Source: Pagrus major
Lineage: Eukaryota > Chordata > Actinopteri > Spariformes > Sparidae
NCBI RefSeq assembly: GCF_040436345.1
Contig: NC_133216.1
Span: 14,216,110 to 14,280,109 of the forward strand
DNA: 64,000 nt
Direction: 5' to 3'
The position numbers were made by a program, and so were the translations under genes. Below the pieces are notes generated by a model. It had not been told where the DNA came from and did not search any database. It saw only the letters and a program-made list of their open reading frames with translations. This document shows, one piece after another, positions 37,158 to 51,382 of the stretch. Positions within the stretch are counted from its first letter, which is position 1. Every line of letters starts with the position of its first letter.

Positions 37158-39707
37158 GAGGGAGACTTAGAAGACTGCAGTGAAACTTTGCTCCAGATGG
37201 TGGATTGTGAGAAAACAGAGCCACCAGTTTGACCTTTTTCATGAACCACGCCATGATCTAAGTGTCTTTATCCACCTGTGTAAGAAGAAGATGAAGACAG
37301 TCACAGGATTTCTATTGCAAAGTGGAATATGCCAAAGGCTGATGTCATGCATTGGTCCATTTGTGGATGAGCTGATGCAAAGGGTAGAAATAGAAAGAGG
37401 GAGAAGTGATAGACTGGTTTATTTTGAAAGAATATTGTCCTCTGACAGTCACTTTTTCATTAAAGACATTAAACATGGCTCATCTCCCTCCTCACCATCT
37501 CCCTCTGTTGGTCAGATTTGCACACAGCACTCTCACCAACATGAACTTGATGCAGAGGTATGAAACCCTTCCACACGGCCTTCGAGGAGCATTTGGTAAC
37601 GGGAGTTTTGTTTTCATCATGGACCATTTTTGATGTTTAACTATACAACAACACTAAAAACACTGGTCAGACCACGTGTTAACTAACTCAGCGTGTAAAT
37701 ACAAGTTTATTTAATTTTGTTTCTTTTATGGCCTTGGTATAACCTCCTGACCTTGTTTGTACGATTTGTGTGCCTCGCTTTTTTAAAGAAAGAGCTGTTT
37801 GATCATTCCAGTGCTGTGGACTCCTGATATTTTTTTTTCTTCCAAAGAGTTCACCCAAGTGTAAGCTGATTTAATCCCAAAGTGAGGAGAAGAAAGTGTT
37901 TTCTAAGATTTGAATTTTTTGTATGATAATGCAGTGACGTTTCTTTTGTTTTCATTTAACTGTACAGTAAGCAGCTTGGCAGCCGTGTTTGTCTCGAATT
38001 TGTTGCACTATGGATCCTCACGAAGCCATTGAACAAAAATTAAGCCTTTGTGTGTCTTAAGATGGGAAGCAGCAGCAGTAAAATACTGGGTTTACAGATG
38101 ATTAACATGGATTTAATTTGCTGTCATCACTTCATTCACTTTGATCAGTGTTGCTTTGGGAGTTTTGCAGTGAAGCGATGGTGCAAAGGGTGAAATGAAA
38201 CTGGATTTACCTGATTAAACTGATGAGTCTGTTGAGGCTTCTGTGAGGTTTCATCTTACACGTGATCTTGAAACTGGAAATTTATGATTCAAATACAAGA
38301 ATATCACTTTTAAACATTGCTGTAAGCCTCATTTAGCTACACTAAAGAGGAGGTTTGTGGGATTGATTTTTGTATGGAAGAGAGTTTACAAAGAAACCGC
38401 ATTGTTATCTTTAGATGTTTGTGACCGTATCTATCATCCCTTGACTGGAATGCAGCAGGTCGGTGAACACAAGTCTTCCAGACGTCCTTCGACGCTGTCA
38501 GGCAGCACTGTTTGGGTGTGTGTGCGTGGGTGGCTCACTCAGCACACACAGTTTTGCTGCAGATATCTGACTTCATGAAATTGGAATTCAAATTTAGACA
38601 TTCAGTTTTTCCTCTTCTGAAAAGCAAACCTACTGGGAGAGGTGAATAATAGTGTTTACAAAGTATTATCTTTCTTTGCCCACAAATCCTCTATATTTAT
38701 AACATGGCAAACTATCAGGTTTTCAAACTGGGTGCTGCTTTCTAAGGAAGAAGACTGGATTCAAACCCACATTTTGTATTTTTAAAAGGCAGTGTATTTT
38801 AAAGTCAAAAACACATATGGAAACATGATATTAATTCCCTGCTTTGTCCAGGTCGTGGATTGCAATAAACTGGAAATAAGAGTTTTCAGAGTTTGTGTTT
38901 TTTGTTCTCAGAGTTTCTCCGCTCAACTCAACCCTACACTGATATGTTTACACATTTCTTTTAGTGAATATCCCCAAAAGTTGGTGTCTTTTTTTCCTTT
39001 CATCTCACTGCTATGGGCTGGGAGGAACAGGATATTGTGTTTTTTATGTATGTTATGTATATATACACAATTACCGCATTAATTATATCTTGAATCATGA
39101 AATTTAAAAGGTAGGCAGTGAATCAAGTAAACAAGAATGATTTATTGAATAAATATGTAACATTCAGTCGTATATTAGCACCAAAAGGTCATCATTCTTT
39201 TCTTTATAATTTTCTTTTTCTCTGTATAAAACAGCATTTTCTGGAAACTCCTATGACAGTAAACTGAATATATTTGGGTTTTCTGTCATTTTATTGACCA
39301 AGTAACTTACTTGTTGATCGAAAAAATAATCGACAGATTTGTCAATGAAAATAATTGTGAGATAAGACCCTAAATTATATAATCTCACATTTTCACATAA
39401 TTTACCCCTAACTGGATCCATAATAACCCAACTTCAGAACTTAAGCACACACAGCATCAGCATAACGTAACTGTTGTGTGAACAGTTTGAAGCCCTTTTC
39501 AAAGCACTTTGGTTTTATTCAAAAACATTTGCAAATCAAACAAATATCACATTGTTTTAAAACCCACATCTGTAAAAACCCTGAGTTTAAATGGGTAAAA
39601 CTGTGCTATCAGTCATGAGAGTTCACTCAACAGATCAGTGTTTTCTGAGTCTTGGATGCTTCACCCTGTATCTATCTTTCTCTACATCACTGAGTGGTGT
39701 ATCACCC
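37158..39707. other. Convergent 3' region of itpkc and actmap
   Basis: No gene is seen here. It must contain the 3' UTRs of itpkc (+) and actmap (-). Short open frames at 37180-37563 and 38792-39082 have no recognisable homology. Confidence 0.55.
39141..39154. terminator. Back-to-back poly(A) signals for itpkc (+) and actmap (-)
   Basis: TTTATT (39141-39146, AATAAA on the minus strand) is followed two bases later by AATAAA (39149-39154). It would serve actmap, whose stop codon is 562 bp away on the minus strand. It could also serve itpkc, whose stop is 2 kb upstream. Earlier variant signals exist for itpkc, so its main end is uncertain. Confidence 0.45.
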
Positions 39708-42700
39708 TCATTCCTGCTTCTGAGTCCTCGTGTGGAGCAGCACTGCCTGTCCAGCCAGCCCAGCCTCCACCCCTCCTTCAGGAACCACATACTGGGTCCC
39801 ATCGTTAGCTCTCTGAGGGTCCATCGTCATCAGCTGCCCGTTGCTCTGAGCCACGCTGTCCAAACTCCACAGCTGGTAGCGCAGGCTTTTACCCTGCTTC
39901 GCCAGAATGTAAACCTCTTTGACTGCTGTGCTACCGACAGGACAGGGACAGCTGCTGTCAGTGGCGAGGGAGAGCCAGGGCAGAGTGGGGTCAGGTTGAG
40001 TGTGGTTGTTGTTCACGCTGCCGTGGTCCAAACCGAGGAGAACACCTGGGACGGACAGATGTGGTTGTTATTGTGTGTCGTATTGGTGTTTTCAGACCAG
40101 TTAAACCAGCCATATTGTAGTAAATCAGGAAATTCTCTGTCTGGCCTCACTTATCATGGAAATGTATCCCTCGTCTCATATCCCTAAATCTCATCTATCA
40201 ATCAGACTGTTTTCTCCAAAGTTCCTCTTTACTGCTGCACTGTGAATATGAGTCAGCTTCCAGGACAAGTAAAGTTTGAGACAATGTCACAATATCAACA
40301 AGGGATGCACTTAATTGCGTAATCCAAAAATGATGTCAGATCGTTTTCATAGAAAATTATCCACTCACTATTCCAGTCAGATGTGTTTTTACAATCCCAA
40401 TTCCAAAGACGTTGGGACGCTGTGTTTATTCATGTTTTACATCAACATCAGCATTTTTGTAATCTGGGTTGTAATATGCACATGTGCACTGTCTGCAAAC
40501 GAATAATTTTCACATGTTGTTCTCTCTTTAAAATGTCACTAAATAAAATTGAAAAATAATACCCCAGAAATCAATTTATTAAACATGCAGAAAGTGGCAA
40601 ACAGGTGTTTGAACTGCATTTTCACCATCTAGAGCATAATCAAAGTTTCTAAAAATACTAATTATCTTATTGTATGGTCAGGGGTCTAATTTGATGCATC
40701 TATTCGTCTATTACATCTGCACGTATATGTTCATTTTCAGCACTAATTACGTCACTCAACTAACAATGAAGATCAGCGAATTGAAGCTCAGAGGTTTAAA
40801 CTAGCCACTCACATTCAATATGCCAAAAACTCTCTTTTGATTTGTTCATTGCAGCGATTTCTGTGACATTTTATTCTCCACATTATGATTATTACGTTTA
40901 ATTATTTAAAGTAACATTATGTAACCTTTTACCTTGAAATAACAGTTTCTAAATCATGTTGATGGTACAATATCTTGTAACAGGGTGAATGCTGTCTCTG
41001 TCTCAGCCACTCTGCCCCCTATCACTTGTTTCTGCACTATGTGACTTCAGTGAGAGGGTAGGATCACAGCGTTACATACATGTTTACTTCAACATACAAG
41101 TTTTCAACAAACAACATTGTTACTATGTAATGAGTTTTGTTTGTAGTCAGCACCTACATTACATCTGACAAACTGTTACAGACCTGGGATTTGTGTTTAC
41201 CACAGTGGTGTTGCACTCAGACACTGTGGGAGGCACCAAATCGCAAATGCCAATTTCTACATAATGTTGCTTTAATGCCCTGCTTTGTGGCTGCAAACAT
41301 TAAAGTTTTGTTTAAATGTGTCTGTTTTCTTCACCCCTCCAGTCTTACCTGAAGCAGCTGCCCAGTGTGCCTTGTAGCCGCTGCGCTGGCATGGCTCATG
41401 GTTGAAGTCCTCATCATATCTGCACGTACTGTGAAGGAATTGTGTCCTGTAATAACAAACTTTTCTTTTACAACATAAGTAGAAAATGAAACTTCCCAGT
41501 TTTGTTTGGGTGGAGGATACGGGATGAGAACAGGCTGTCTCCCCCACAGGTGTGTGATGATGGTTGCAGCATTTTCACCACTTAAGCCTCCCGACAGCAG
41601 CTCAGCCTTACAGCCACAAACCTCCTCTGCCAGCAGGGCCATGTTGTCAGCTGGCGAAATAAAAATTTTAATGAGAACATAAAGAAACGGCCATAAACTC
41701 AACACAGTGTGAAACTGCATTTAGCTGCTTGTGAAACATAAAGAGGGAATTACGACTAAAAAACACGTTTTAGCTGAAAACCTGGTTTTATAACTGAAAA
41801 CCACATTTTTTAATTATTTATTTTTTATAACTTTAATTAATCTCGCATCTGTTTCTAGGAGTTTAATGTGATGTTGAGGTATGTTTTTGTCTTTGCTGTG
41901 CTATCATAAAATTTCTACTGCCCCTAAATAGATAAGACCCATCTTTTTACTCTTGTCCCCACTCTGTTTCTTCAACATCATTAAAACAGACCGTCCTGAT
42001 AGTTTACAAACTTTTGTCACCTGAAAACATTTCCCCCTGTGCCGTGTATCCTCTGCTCAGTGCCGTCTGAACAACAGTTTCCATGTCAAGACTCAGCTTT
42101 GGCTGTCGAAGGTGAGCAGACATCCACAAAGCAACCAGACCACACCTAGAAAATAAATGAATAACACGCTCACAGTCACACCCTGGCAAAATTCCATGTT
42201 TATTAATGACTAAAACATTAAAGCATTCAAGTCAATCTAATGAAACAATGGCACCACTGTTCCTACAATACTTGTGGTAACAGTTTTGTTTGTGTTATAG
42301 GTATGGTATAGTTACATGCTTTCTCTTTCAATTGTAGATCAAGGTGTGGATGACAAATATGAGAATGACACCAAAGTGTATTGACTTACTGTGGACCATC
42401 TTGAATTAGAGAAGGCACGTAGTTGTTCACCAGGATCCACTGCAGGTCCTTCCTAAAACTGAAGCACAAAAACACACATTGCATTAACATAAATACACAT
42501 TACAACAGAGGCCTTTTTCCAAGGAAGACACTGACACATAAGTGTAAATAATACATCAATGGTGGCTGAGTTTTATTTAGCTGCCTTGGTTTCAGGGTCC
42601 TGGACACTTAAATAGAACAGAGCCATCATAAGTGTTACTCGAGGCATTAGTGGTTTTCCTACTGTGACAAGTCTGATGTGAAAAGGACTAATTAAAACTG

Positions 42701-43232
42701 TTCTTTGTGAGGTTTATAACGTTTTCTTTTTGTGAGCTTGGTATCAGAGGGATGTTGTAAAAACCCTGAAAGAATATCGGTCCTAAATATCGGTTTTCAG
42801 TCTCCTTGATTTCTTTAATAACCGGTATCGATCCCTGAAAAAGCCATATTGGTCGACCCCTAATAACGTGATACAACTATCAGATGAGGTTTAAAGTATA
42901 ACAATAGCTGTCAGATATTGGATATGCAAATTACTGCCAGGATCATTAGGATTTTAAACAAGTTAAAGTAAGTTATACAGAGTCAGGGTTAAATGTGCAA
43001 AGAAAAAGTGGGTCTCTCATTGTAAATCTCACCTGCTCTCCCTCTGACTGAGCAGTAGGCGGGCCTCTGTGTGGTTCCCCTCTACAGGGCTCCTGCTGCT
43101 GGCTATAGTCTGATACAGCTTCTTCTTTTGTGTTGAGACAGGTGGAGGTGGTGGCCCTGGAGCATGTGGAGGTGGTGGAGGAGGAGGAGGAGGAGGAGGT
43201 GGTGGTGGTGACAGGGGACACTGCACTGACAT
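39708..43232 (-). CDS. actmap: Actin maturation protease (C19orf54 homologue)
   Basis: ACTMAP is a cysteine protease that removes the acetylated N-terminal residue of actin during maturation. Six exons in transcript order: 43033-43232, 42390-42458, 42021-42145, 41521-41650, 41349-41419 and 39708-40045. They give 310 residues with consistent phases; human is about 351. Exon 1 is dominated by a polyproline run (residues about 9-33), consistent with the known Pro-rich, profilin-binding N-terminus. The catalytic Cys is in GPQCGLVALWM (C91), and the conserved His is in YKAHWAA (H193). Other conserved blocks are RGYTAQGEMFS, ELLSGGLSG, YDEDFNHEPCQR and the C-terminal ILAKQGKSLRYQLW and YVVPEGGVEAGL. 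The exon 5 acceptor was chosen as the CAG before ATATGATG (exon from 41419), which keeps the frame. It is divergent from snrpa, with 1034 bp between start codons. Confidence 0.93.
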
Positions 43233-43568
43233 CTTGTGTGAGCTCCTTTTAGGTGAACCCTGACAAGTGTGGTAGCTCGGTTAGTATTGTAATAGTGCAT
43301 GTTGTAAAGACAATTTCCAATACAAACATTGTAACTCTCTCCTACCTCCTCCAACTTAGCTAGCAGCTCCTCCACGGGTGAAAAATTACTTATTTTAAAT
43401 CGGTGTAGAATACTATTTGGGCGGAAACCGACATTCAACAATCTTCTCCTGCTCCACAAACAAGTATTTAGCTTATAATATTTCACATACTAGATAATAC
43501 ACCCACTTTTCAGCGAGCACCGCTAACAAACAGCACCGGTGTTACACTCATATTTGGTATTTGACACT

Positions 43569-43628
43569 TTCTTCTTCTTCTTCTTCTTCTTCTTCTTCTT
43601 CTTCTTCTTCTTCTTCTTCTTCTTCTTC
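43569..43628. repeat. (TTC)n / (GAA)n microsatellite between actmap and snrpa
   Basis: About 20 uninterrupted TTC units lie 337 bp upstream of the actmap start codon and 638 bp upstream of the snrpa start codon, inside the shared divergent intergenic region. The strand is purely pyrimidine, as in triplex-forming tracts. Confidence 0.95.
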
Positions 43629-43856
43629 AACGGAAAATGGTCGTACCGCCCTCCAGTGCATCTTCTGTCCTTATAGTGTAAAAAGACTGTATGATGAGTG
43701 TCATGACGTTAAATCAAACTACTAGTGAACGCCCAATTAATTCATTTATGTCTGAGTAACTTCTACCGTCCTGAAACGATAAAAAAGACGATTAAAAGGG
43801 GCGATAAAAGGCTGTAGGTGTTACACTACGTACTGGGTCACTGAATCGAGTGTAAG

Positions 43857-43893
43857 ACCGGAAGCAGCCGCCGTGTTGTTTCTTATCGCGAGA
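43857..43893. promoter_or_regulatory. snrpa/actmap divergent promoter elements
   Basis: ACCGGAAG (43857-43864, ETS type) and TCGCGAGA (43886-43893, the TCTCGCGAGA-type housekeeping motif) lie just before the likely snrpa first exon. Both are common at TATA-less housekeeping promoters. A non-coding snrpa first exon probably ends at 43941 (GTAAGT follows) and splices to about 44259. Confidence 0.5.
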
Positions 43894-44266
43894 ACTGAGC
43901 ACGGGATTTGCGAAGGCCGGGGTTTTCATTCATCGCCCTGAGTAAGTACTCCTTCCACATCAAGTTTAATAGCTAAAAATCGCCATTTTTCGCTTTTAAG
44001 ACGATTCCAAACCATTGCTGAAGTTAGGTGTCCTTATTGGGCGCGTTTTGTGTCAGTGAGTTGAATCAGGAGTAAGCGATAGGCGGATATAGTAAGCTAA
44101 ATATGTTAGCAACAGCTAGTAGCTAGCTTTTAGCGAGCGTTCGCCCCACGTTATTCAAGCGGAATAGCAATCTGCTAACGCTAGCTAGGCAGCCGTGTTT
44201 CTAACTGGTTTAAAATGAATGTTAAATGTGTTTTTTTCCACTCTAAGCACTCAAACAGGTTAGAAG

Positions 44267-46046
<1,780 letters not shown>

Positions 46047-46453
46047 CACCAATGAGGGCCGGTTTACCTGCATACACACAGGTCTTTTTAAGAGATGTTC
46101 AGCAGTGGTCCGAACTAAGAAACATTTTTAGAAATTTGTTGATCAGTGAAGAATTTTTTCCTTCTTCCAGGATTACATGTAAGTATACGTTCTTTGCATC
46201 AAGTTGCTGTGTTTTGTAGTGTCACACTGATAGAACTGTAATCATAAAATCTCCAGGTAAATTTGTGGAGGAGTTTTGCATCCTACTGATATGGATTTCA
46301 CAAAATTGGCTGGTTTACTTTCTTTGGATTTACACTCAAATCGATCAGCAACTTTATGCGTCTTCTGTTTTGTTTTCTAACTGTTTGTTATAAAGCATTG
46401 CACCCAGAGTCTGGTCTACCAGACATTGTACCTGGAGCTTTTTTGTTTTTATA

Positions 46454-46459
46454 ATTAAA
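46454..46459 (+). terminator. Candidate poly(A) signal of snrpa
   Basis: ATTAAA, the commonest variant hexamer, lies 408 bp after the stop codon. It is followed by a GT-rich stretch (GTGTTCGTTGCTGTGGG), as expected for a cleavage site. Confidence 0.6.
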
Positions 46460-47639
46460 CCTTTTCTTTGAGACACTGCTCCGCCTCACGTCTTCATGTG
46501 TTCGTTGCTGTGGGAATTAATCTAAAGCCAATAGATGGTGCTATAAACCCACTTTATTCTACCTCTGATGTTGCGGTGGGTAAAGGGAGGGATGGCTGAG
46601 GGTTAATCAACTCAAATAGTAAATGTTTTTTAGAGCAACCCAACTGATTTTTAATTCTTGTGGCTTTTGCTTCTTCCATTGTGTCACGAAATCTGACTTA
46701 ACCTAAATCTGTTAGTGCAGTGGTGTTAAACAGTTTGCTTTGGGCATCTGTAGGCCTTTGTTCCAACCAAAAACTGCACCAGGAGATCTCAACTTCAGCC
46801 TCAGAGTGTGGATTATTCTGGGAAATCACTTGTGTAACCTTTTCTTGGAAAATGAAACAACAAATTCTCAGCGCTGTGTAGGATAAAGCTGATTATGAGA
46901 ATTGTCTATCAGTCAGCAGTGGAGAAAAGGTCATCGATGTCATGCAGCAGAAGTCCTTGCTGGACTCGGCCTCAGGTGGCTGATGTTACGGGGAACGCAC
47001 TTCAGACTGTTGGCTGCCCACATTCTCCACAAATACTTGCAGAAAATTGGATCCTTTGGCATCATAAAGAATCTTTCATTAGTCCTGTACTTATGAAAGA
47101 GTAGTCCAACTATTTCTTCAAAGCATTCTGGGCCTCCACACAAATCCTCCCTCCTGCTTGTCGAGTAAACCAATTGGAGTCTCATTCAATTTGTGCCTTG
47201 ACGTACACAGTACATGCCCAAACAAGCCATTTTTATCTGTATTTGTGCTCTGCCCGGTGCAATAAACCAGATACAGATTAATTTTGTTTTTCAAATCGAT
47301 TAGATTACATCACTTACTGGCCGCTCTGAGTCATCATGTTTTGCAGCATTTCCATCATCTGTCTCTGTGGCCCATTTGCCCTCGAGAGTTATTCTGAAAC
47401 CAACAAAAACTTAAATTTCAGTGATTGTGCGTGTCATTGGGTTGCGGACGGTGGAACTGCTTGATGCCTGAATTTATTTATTCAGCTTTGGGAACGCACC
47501 TGAAGCAGTCAGTATGAATGTGTGTGGAGACCTTGATTTTACTTTATTAGACAAAATCAGTCTCCTCTGTGGTTTCTAGCTATGTAGTTCATGCAAAGCA
47601 CATTTCAGCTAATCATGTCTCAACTCAAGGTTTCTAAGG

Positions 47640-48310
47640 AGGCTGTGACTTTGCAGAAACTGGATCTGTTATATCCAAAACCACGATTCAGCAGTGACCA
47701 CACCATCAGAAGATCAATTCATCGAGATTAGTTTCCTGGAAGATAGAAAAGTAACTTCATCACAGATACAGAATTTATTAAATAAAGAATGAAAGACTCC
47801 AATCAGCAAAAGTCCTGTCAGAAGAAGGCTGTCTTGTAGTGTCTCAGAGGAGTAGCAGTTTCTGAACCACTTGTCAGGAGGGGAAACGAGGACAAAGTCT
47901 TGAGATGAGGATGTGGATGTGTGGAAAAAAGTGCTATTTCCTGATCAATCCAAGTGTGAGATTTCTGACGAACAGGAGAAAGATACCACAGTGTTTCAAA
48001 CCCTGAGTGAAACGTGTGGTGGGAAGATTCAAGTCTGGGGCTGTTTTGCCTCCTCTGGTGTTGGACACCTGCACAGAACTGACTCCACCCTGACCAAAGA
48101 GACCATTCTTCAGAGAGACACTCCACCCTCTGGTTTGATCTTTGTGGAGAAGGATTCATACTGCAGCAGGATAATGAGCCCAAACACACCTCGCAGCTTT
48201 GACAGAACTACTTGAAGACCAAAGAAGACCAAGGAGTCCTGACTGTCAGGGACTTCCCTCCACAGTCGCCTGAGCTCAGACTTAATGATCGAGAAGCTAA
48301 TCATGCTGAG
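47640..48310 (+). mobile_element. Degenerate Tc1/mariner-type transposase
   Basis: The frame from 47913 contains WKKVLFPDQSKCEI, IQVWGCFASSGVGHLHR and STLTKETILQRDT, followed by PPSGLIFVEKDSY. These are the central and C-terminal landmarks of Tc1 transposases, including the W-G-C-F block and the D-x-S segment of the DDE core (here DQS). Stops and frameshifts surround it, the N-terminal DNA-binding part is only hinted at, and terminal inverted repeats were not found. It is a dead relic. Confidence 0.75.
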
Positions 48311-49072
48311 ATAACTTGAGTCAGCAGGTTTTGCACAAACTTGTGAAGTCCATGCCAGCTTGAGTGCATACTATAATTAAAGCAGAATATGGATATAACA
48401 TATTCTGAAATTCATGGACATGCTTCAACAAGATTCAACTTTTCACTCAAGCTGATGTAATTTGTAATGAAGAAATGTAGCACATTCAAAACAAATAGAA
48501 AATATAAGAAGTGGAGTAAAAGTACAAAATAGTCAATAGTAAAAAGTAGAGGAACGTCAGAGTTATGATTATGTTGTAGGCCTCCTTTTATAAGGATGGT
48601 ATGCGAGTAATTTGTGTTTAAACAAATATCTAAATGAATGCAAATGGGTTCAATGGGTCACAATTGTCTCAACTTTGCCAATTAGTAAATGCTTGCCGTA
48701 TGTTTTGCAGCACATCCTCACTGGCCCCTCGCAGCCTTCACACACTGTAGGTTTAGTAATTACGTGCCAACAAGGACCACCTCGTCCTCTCAAAGGCTGG
48801 ATTCATGAGCGCGGGGCGGAGTGATGTGTGAATTAGGCCTGAAAAGCTCGATTTAGACTCGCACTATCAACTGTGCCCGGCGCACACAGGGCCTCCCTGT
48901 TGTGGACTTAAACTGTGCCCTGAGTAATTGTCTTCAGGTCGGCTCAGCAGTGTACACAGAAATGCACATTCTTCTGTAGTTTCCCAAGCCTTTCCACACT
49001 CCCTTATTTTGCCTTGAGAAAGCGCTGACCTTAGCCACCAGGGCGCCATGTGTGAGTGAGAGAGAGAGTGTG

Positions 49073-49076
<4 letters not shown>

Positions 49077-49125
<49 letters not shown>
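49077..49125. repeat. (TG)n microsatellite
   Basis: About 24 TG units, preceded by a GA-rich stretch. Confidence 0.95.
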
Positions 49126-49126
<1 letters not shown>

Positions 49127-49644
49127 GCATGTTCTTGGCAACATGCCTACTGCCTTCCCATTCACCAGCACACTGATCTTTCAGTTGCAGGGACTGAGAG
49201 ACAACTTATCCGATGGGTTTTGTGGGCTGTCAGATCAAAAATCAACTCTAAGACACGGGGCTCTCTCAGACATTTAAGAGCTTGTCATGCATGTGTGTCA
49301 TTGCTCATTGATGGTTTCTTTCTTACTTTTTTTTTACTTCACACATAAATAAAATAAAATAAACAAACAAACAAACAAAGGGAATGTGAAGGAGAGTTGC
49401 CTAAAAACCCTCAAGGGGCAAAAACAAGTGATATTCAAAACTTATAAACAAAGCTTTGCATGCATTGATGTCAATGTGATGACTTCGATGCATTGTCATA
49501 CGTTTTGAACAGGTTAAACTAATTGGCTAATAATATCATTATCAGACAGGTGTTAATATCTCGTCCTCTCACTTTAAAATGACGGGATACTGCAGGTAAG
49601 ACTGCAGCATCTTTGGGAAGAAAGTGATGTGACTTGACTCGCCC

Positions 49645-50000
49645 TAAAGGAACAGTTTACCCAAAAATGAAACTTCAGACATCATCTCCTCACCTTCAGT
49701 CAGGTGGAGTTTCGTAGTCCACAAAACATTTCTGGAGCTTCACAGCAAAACAGTGTTTCAGCATCCTCCTAAACAACTGAAGTAGATGGGGACTTGTTTT
49801 AAAACGTAAAAAAGCAACTGAAGAAAAGCTTAAACTGTCTCCATACTCCATACATCCCATCGTAATCCAAGTCTCCAGAAGCCCTGAGATCCCAAATAGA
49901 TTTGAAAAGACATTATTTATGCCCTCTTAAAGCGGAAATCTTCTGCAGCATTCTCCTAAACAACTGAAGTAGATGGGCACTTGCTTTAAAATGTAAGAAA
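49645..50000 (+). repeat. Dispersed repeat B, copy 2, with internal duplication
   Basis: It begins AAAGGAACAGTTTACCCAAA. The unit ending CTAAACAACTGAAGTAGATG occurs twice, at about 49760-49809 and 49945-50000. It is the reverse complement of 15690-15896 over most of its first unit. Confidence 0.65.
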
Positions 50001-50642
50001 ACAGCCAGCGTTTAATGTAATCAAAGTCTGCAGAAGTCCCTTTCAAGGGGTAAAAAAAAAAAGATGGAGAGCTGTGAGTGAATGCGGCAGATTGTTCTTT
50101 AAAAGGTTTGTTGACAGTTTACAGTAGAAATGGACAGAAGACATGGAGAGAGAGAGAGACATTAATTTTTTTTTTAGATCAATAGGAGAAGAAAAACATG
50201 CTTGTAGGTGTGTCACTGACTGATTAGATGTCTGCTGTAGACTTTCATGGTGATCACTGAGTCTTGCATTTTAAATTTCTGCCCTAAAAGACACGTGCGA
50301 CCATTAGGTGGTGCCAAATACAAAACTCACAGGACTTCCGTTCAGGTACCAAGATCCACAGAGTGCAGAGGTTGGATCCCTCAGGTGATCCACACACACA
50401 ACAGCCTCTGTGCAGTCCCTGAGATGTGTGTGTGCGCTCGTGTGTGTCCGCGCACTTCCGGGACTGTTGGTTAGAATTCAGCTCATGTTTGGAGGTCACT
50501 GCTCCCTCTATGCAAATCAACCCTCTGCTCCTCAAGAGCCCTCTGTTCTGCTCCGGGGTCAGTGCAGAGCGCCAGGCCGCGGAAACACCAGCGGTTGTCA
50601 GGGAAGCTCTTGAGCAACAAGCCTGTGATAGACCTTAAGATA

Positions 50643-50670
50643 GAGGAGGAGGAGGAGGAGGAGGAGAAGG
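50643..50670. repeat. (GAG)n tract
   Basis: About nine GAG units upstream of jag2, in a region rising in GC content. Confidence 0.85.
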
Positions 50671-51345
50671 AGGAGGGAGGCAGAATCTCATTAGAGTTCC
50701 TCCTCGATGAAGAAGGTACATTGTGTGGAGCTCTGGAAGTCAGATGTGGAAAATATGCCATGTGAACGGTGCCAATATGCTAAAAGATGCCTATACGCAC
50801 CCTCAGTGCGCTCAGCCGGTGAGTATCTGCAGCCGACGGCATCATTAAGCAGCAAACATGTGCGCACAGGAACAAGCTCAATCATAAATGTGGGTATGAT
50901 CACATTAGGGCTGCAGGTAGAGGCCCACGTGTGCGCCATGACGCGCCTTCGTGCCCAATATACACTCTGTTCGCGTATTGTTTATGTTCATTACGGAGAG
51001 CTGCAGCTCCAGACGGCGATAGAAACTTTCCCCTTTCAGAGGCCGCCCGAGGAAAACTGAGAAAATCATTTAATTGACGCGGCGGAGATGCTTTTGAAGC
51101 GTGCAGAGACCTGAAACCTGAACCTGAAGTGGAACCGAAGATAAAGAGAGCAAACAGGAAACCCAGCGAGGAGAAGTGAAACGCGTTCGGGGTAATCCCG
51201 TGCGTAAATGTGACATGCTTTGGAAATAATAAAAAGTTTTTGGGTTGGTCAGGAGAGAAAGGGGTGAGCGCATTGGTGCGCTCTGGGAACCATCCGGACA
51301 AGAGCTGAGAGACGGATATTCCCTGCCTCAGGACACACCCTCCAT

Positions 51346-51379
<34 letters not shown>
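51346..51379. repeat. (CT)n tract in jag2 upstream region
   Basis: Seventeen CT units, about 680 bp before the jag2 start codon. CT tracts are often found in promoter-proximal DNA, but nothing here proves a role. Confidence 0.85.

Positions 51380-51382
<3 letters not shown>

Noticed and set aside
46895-47185. Short frames on both strands downstream of snrpa
   Set aside because: No recognisable domain, no splice structure and no codon signal. Possibly an old repeat.
50707-51060. 117-codon frame upstream of jag2 with several cysteines
   Set aside because: No recognisable domain. It lies in the CpG-rich promoter region where long frames are common on both strands.
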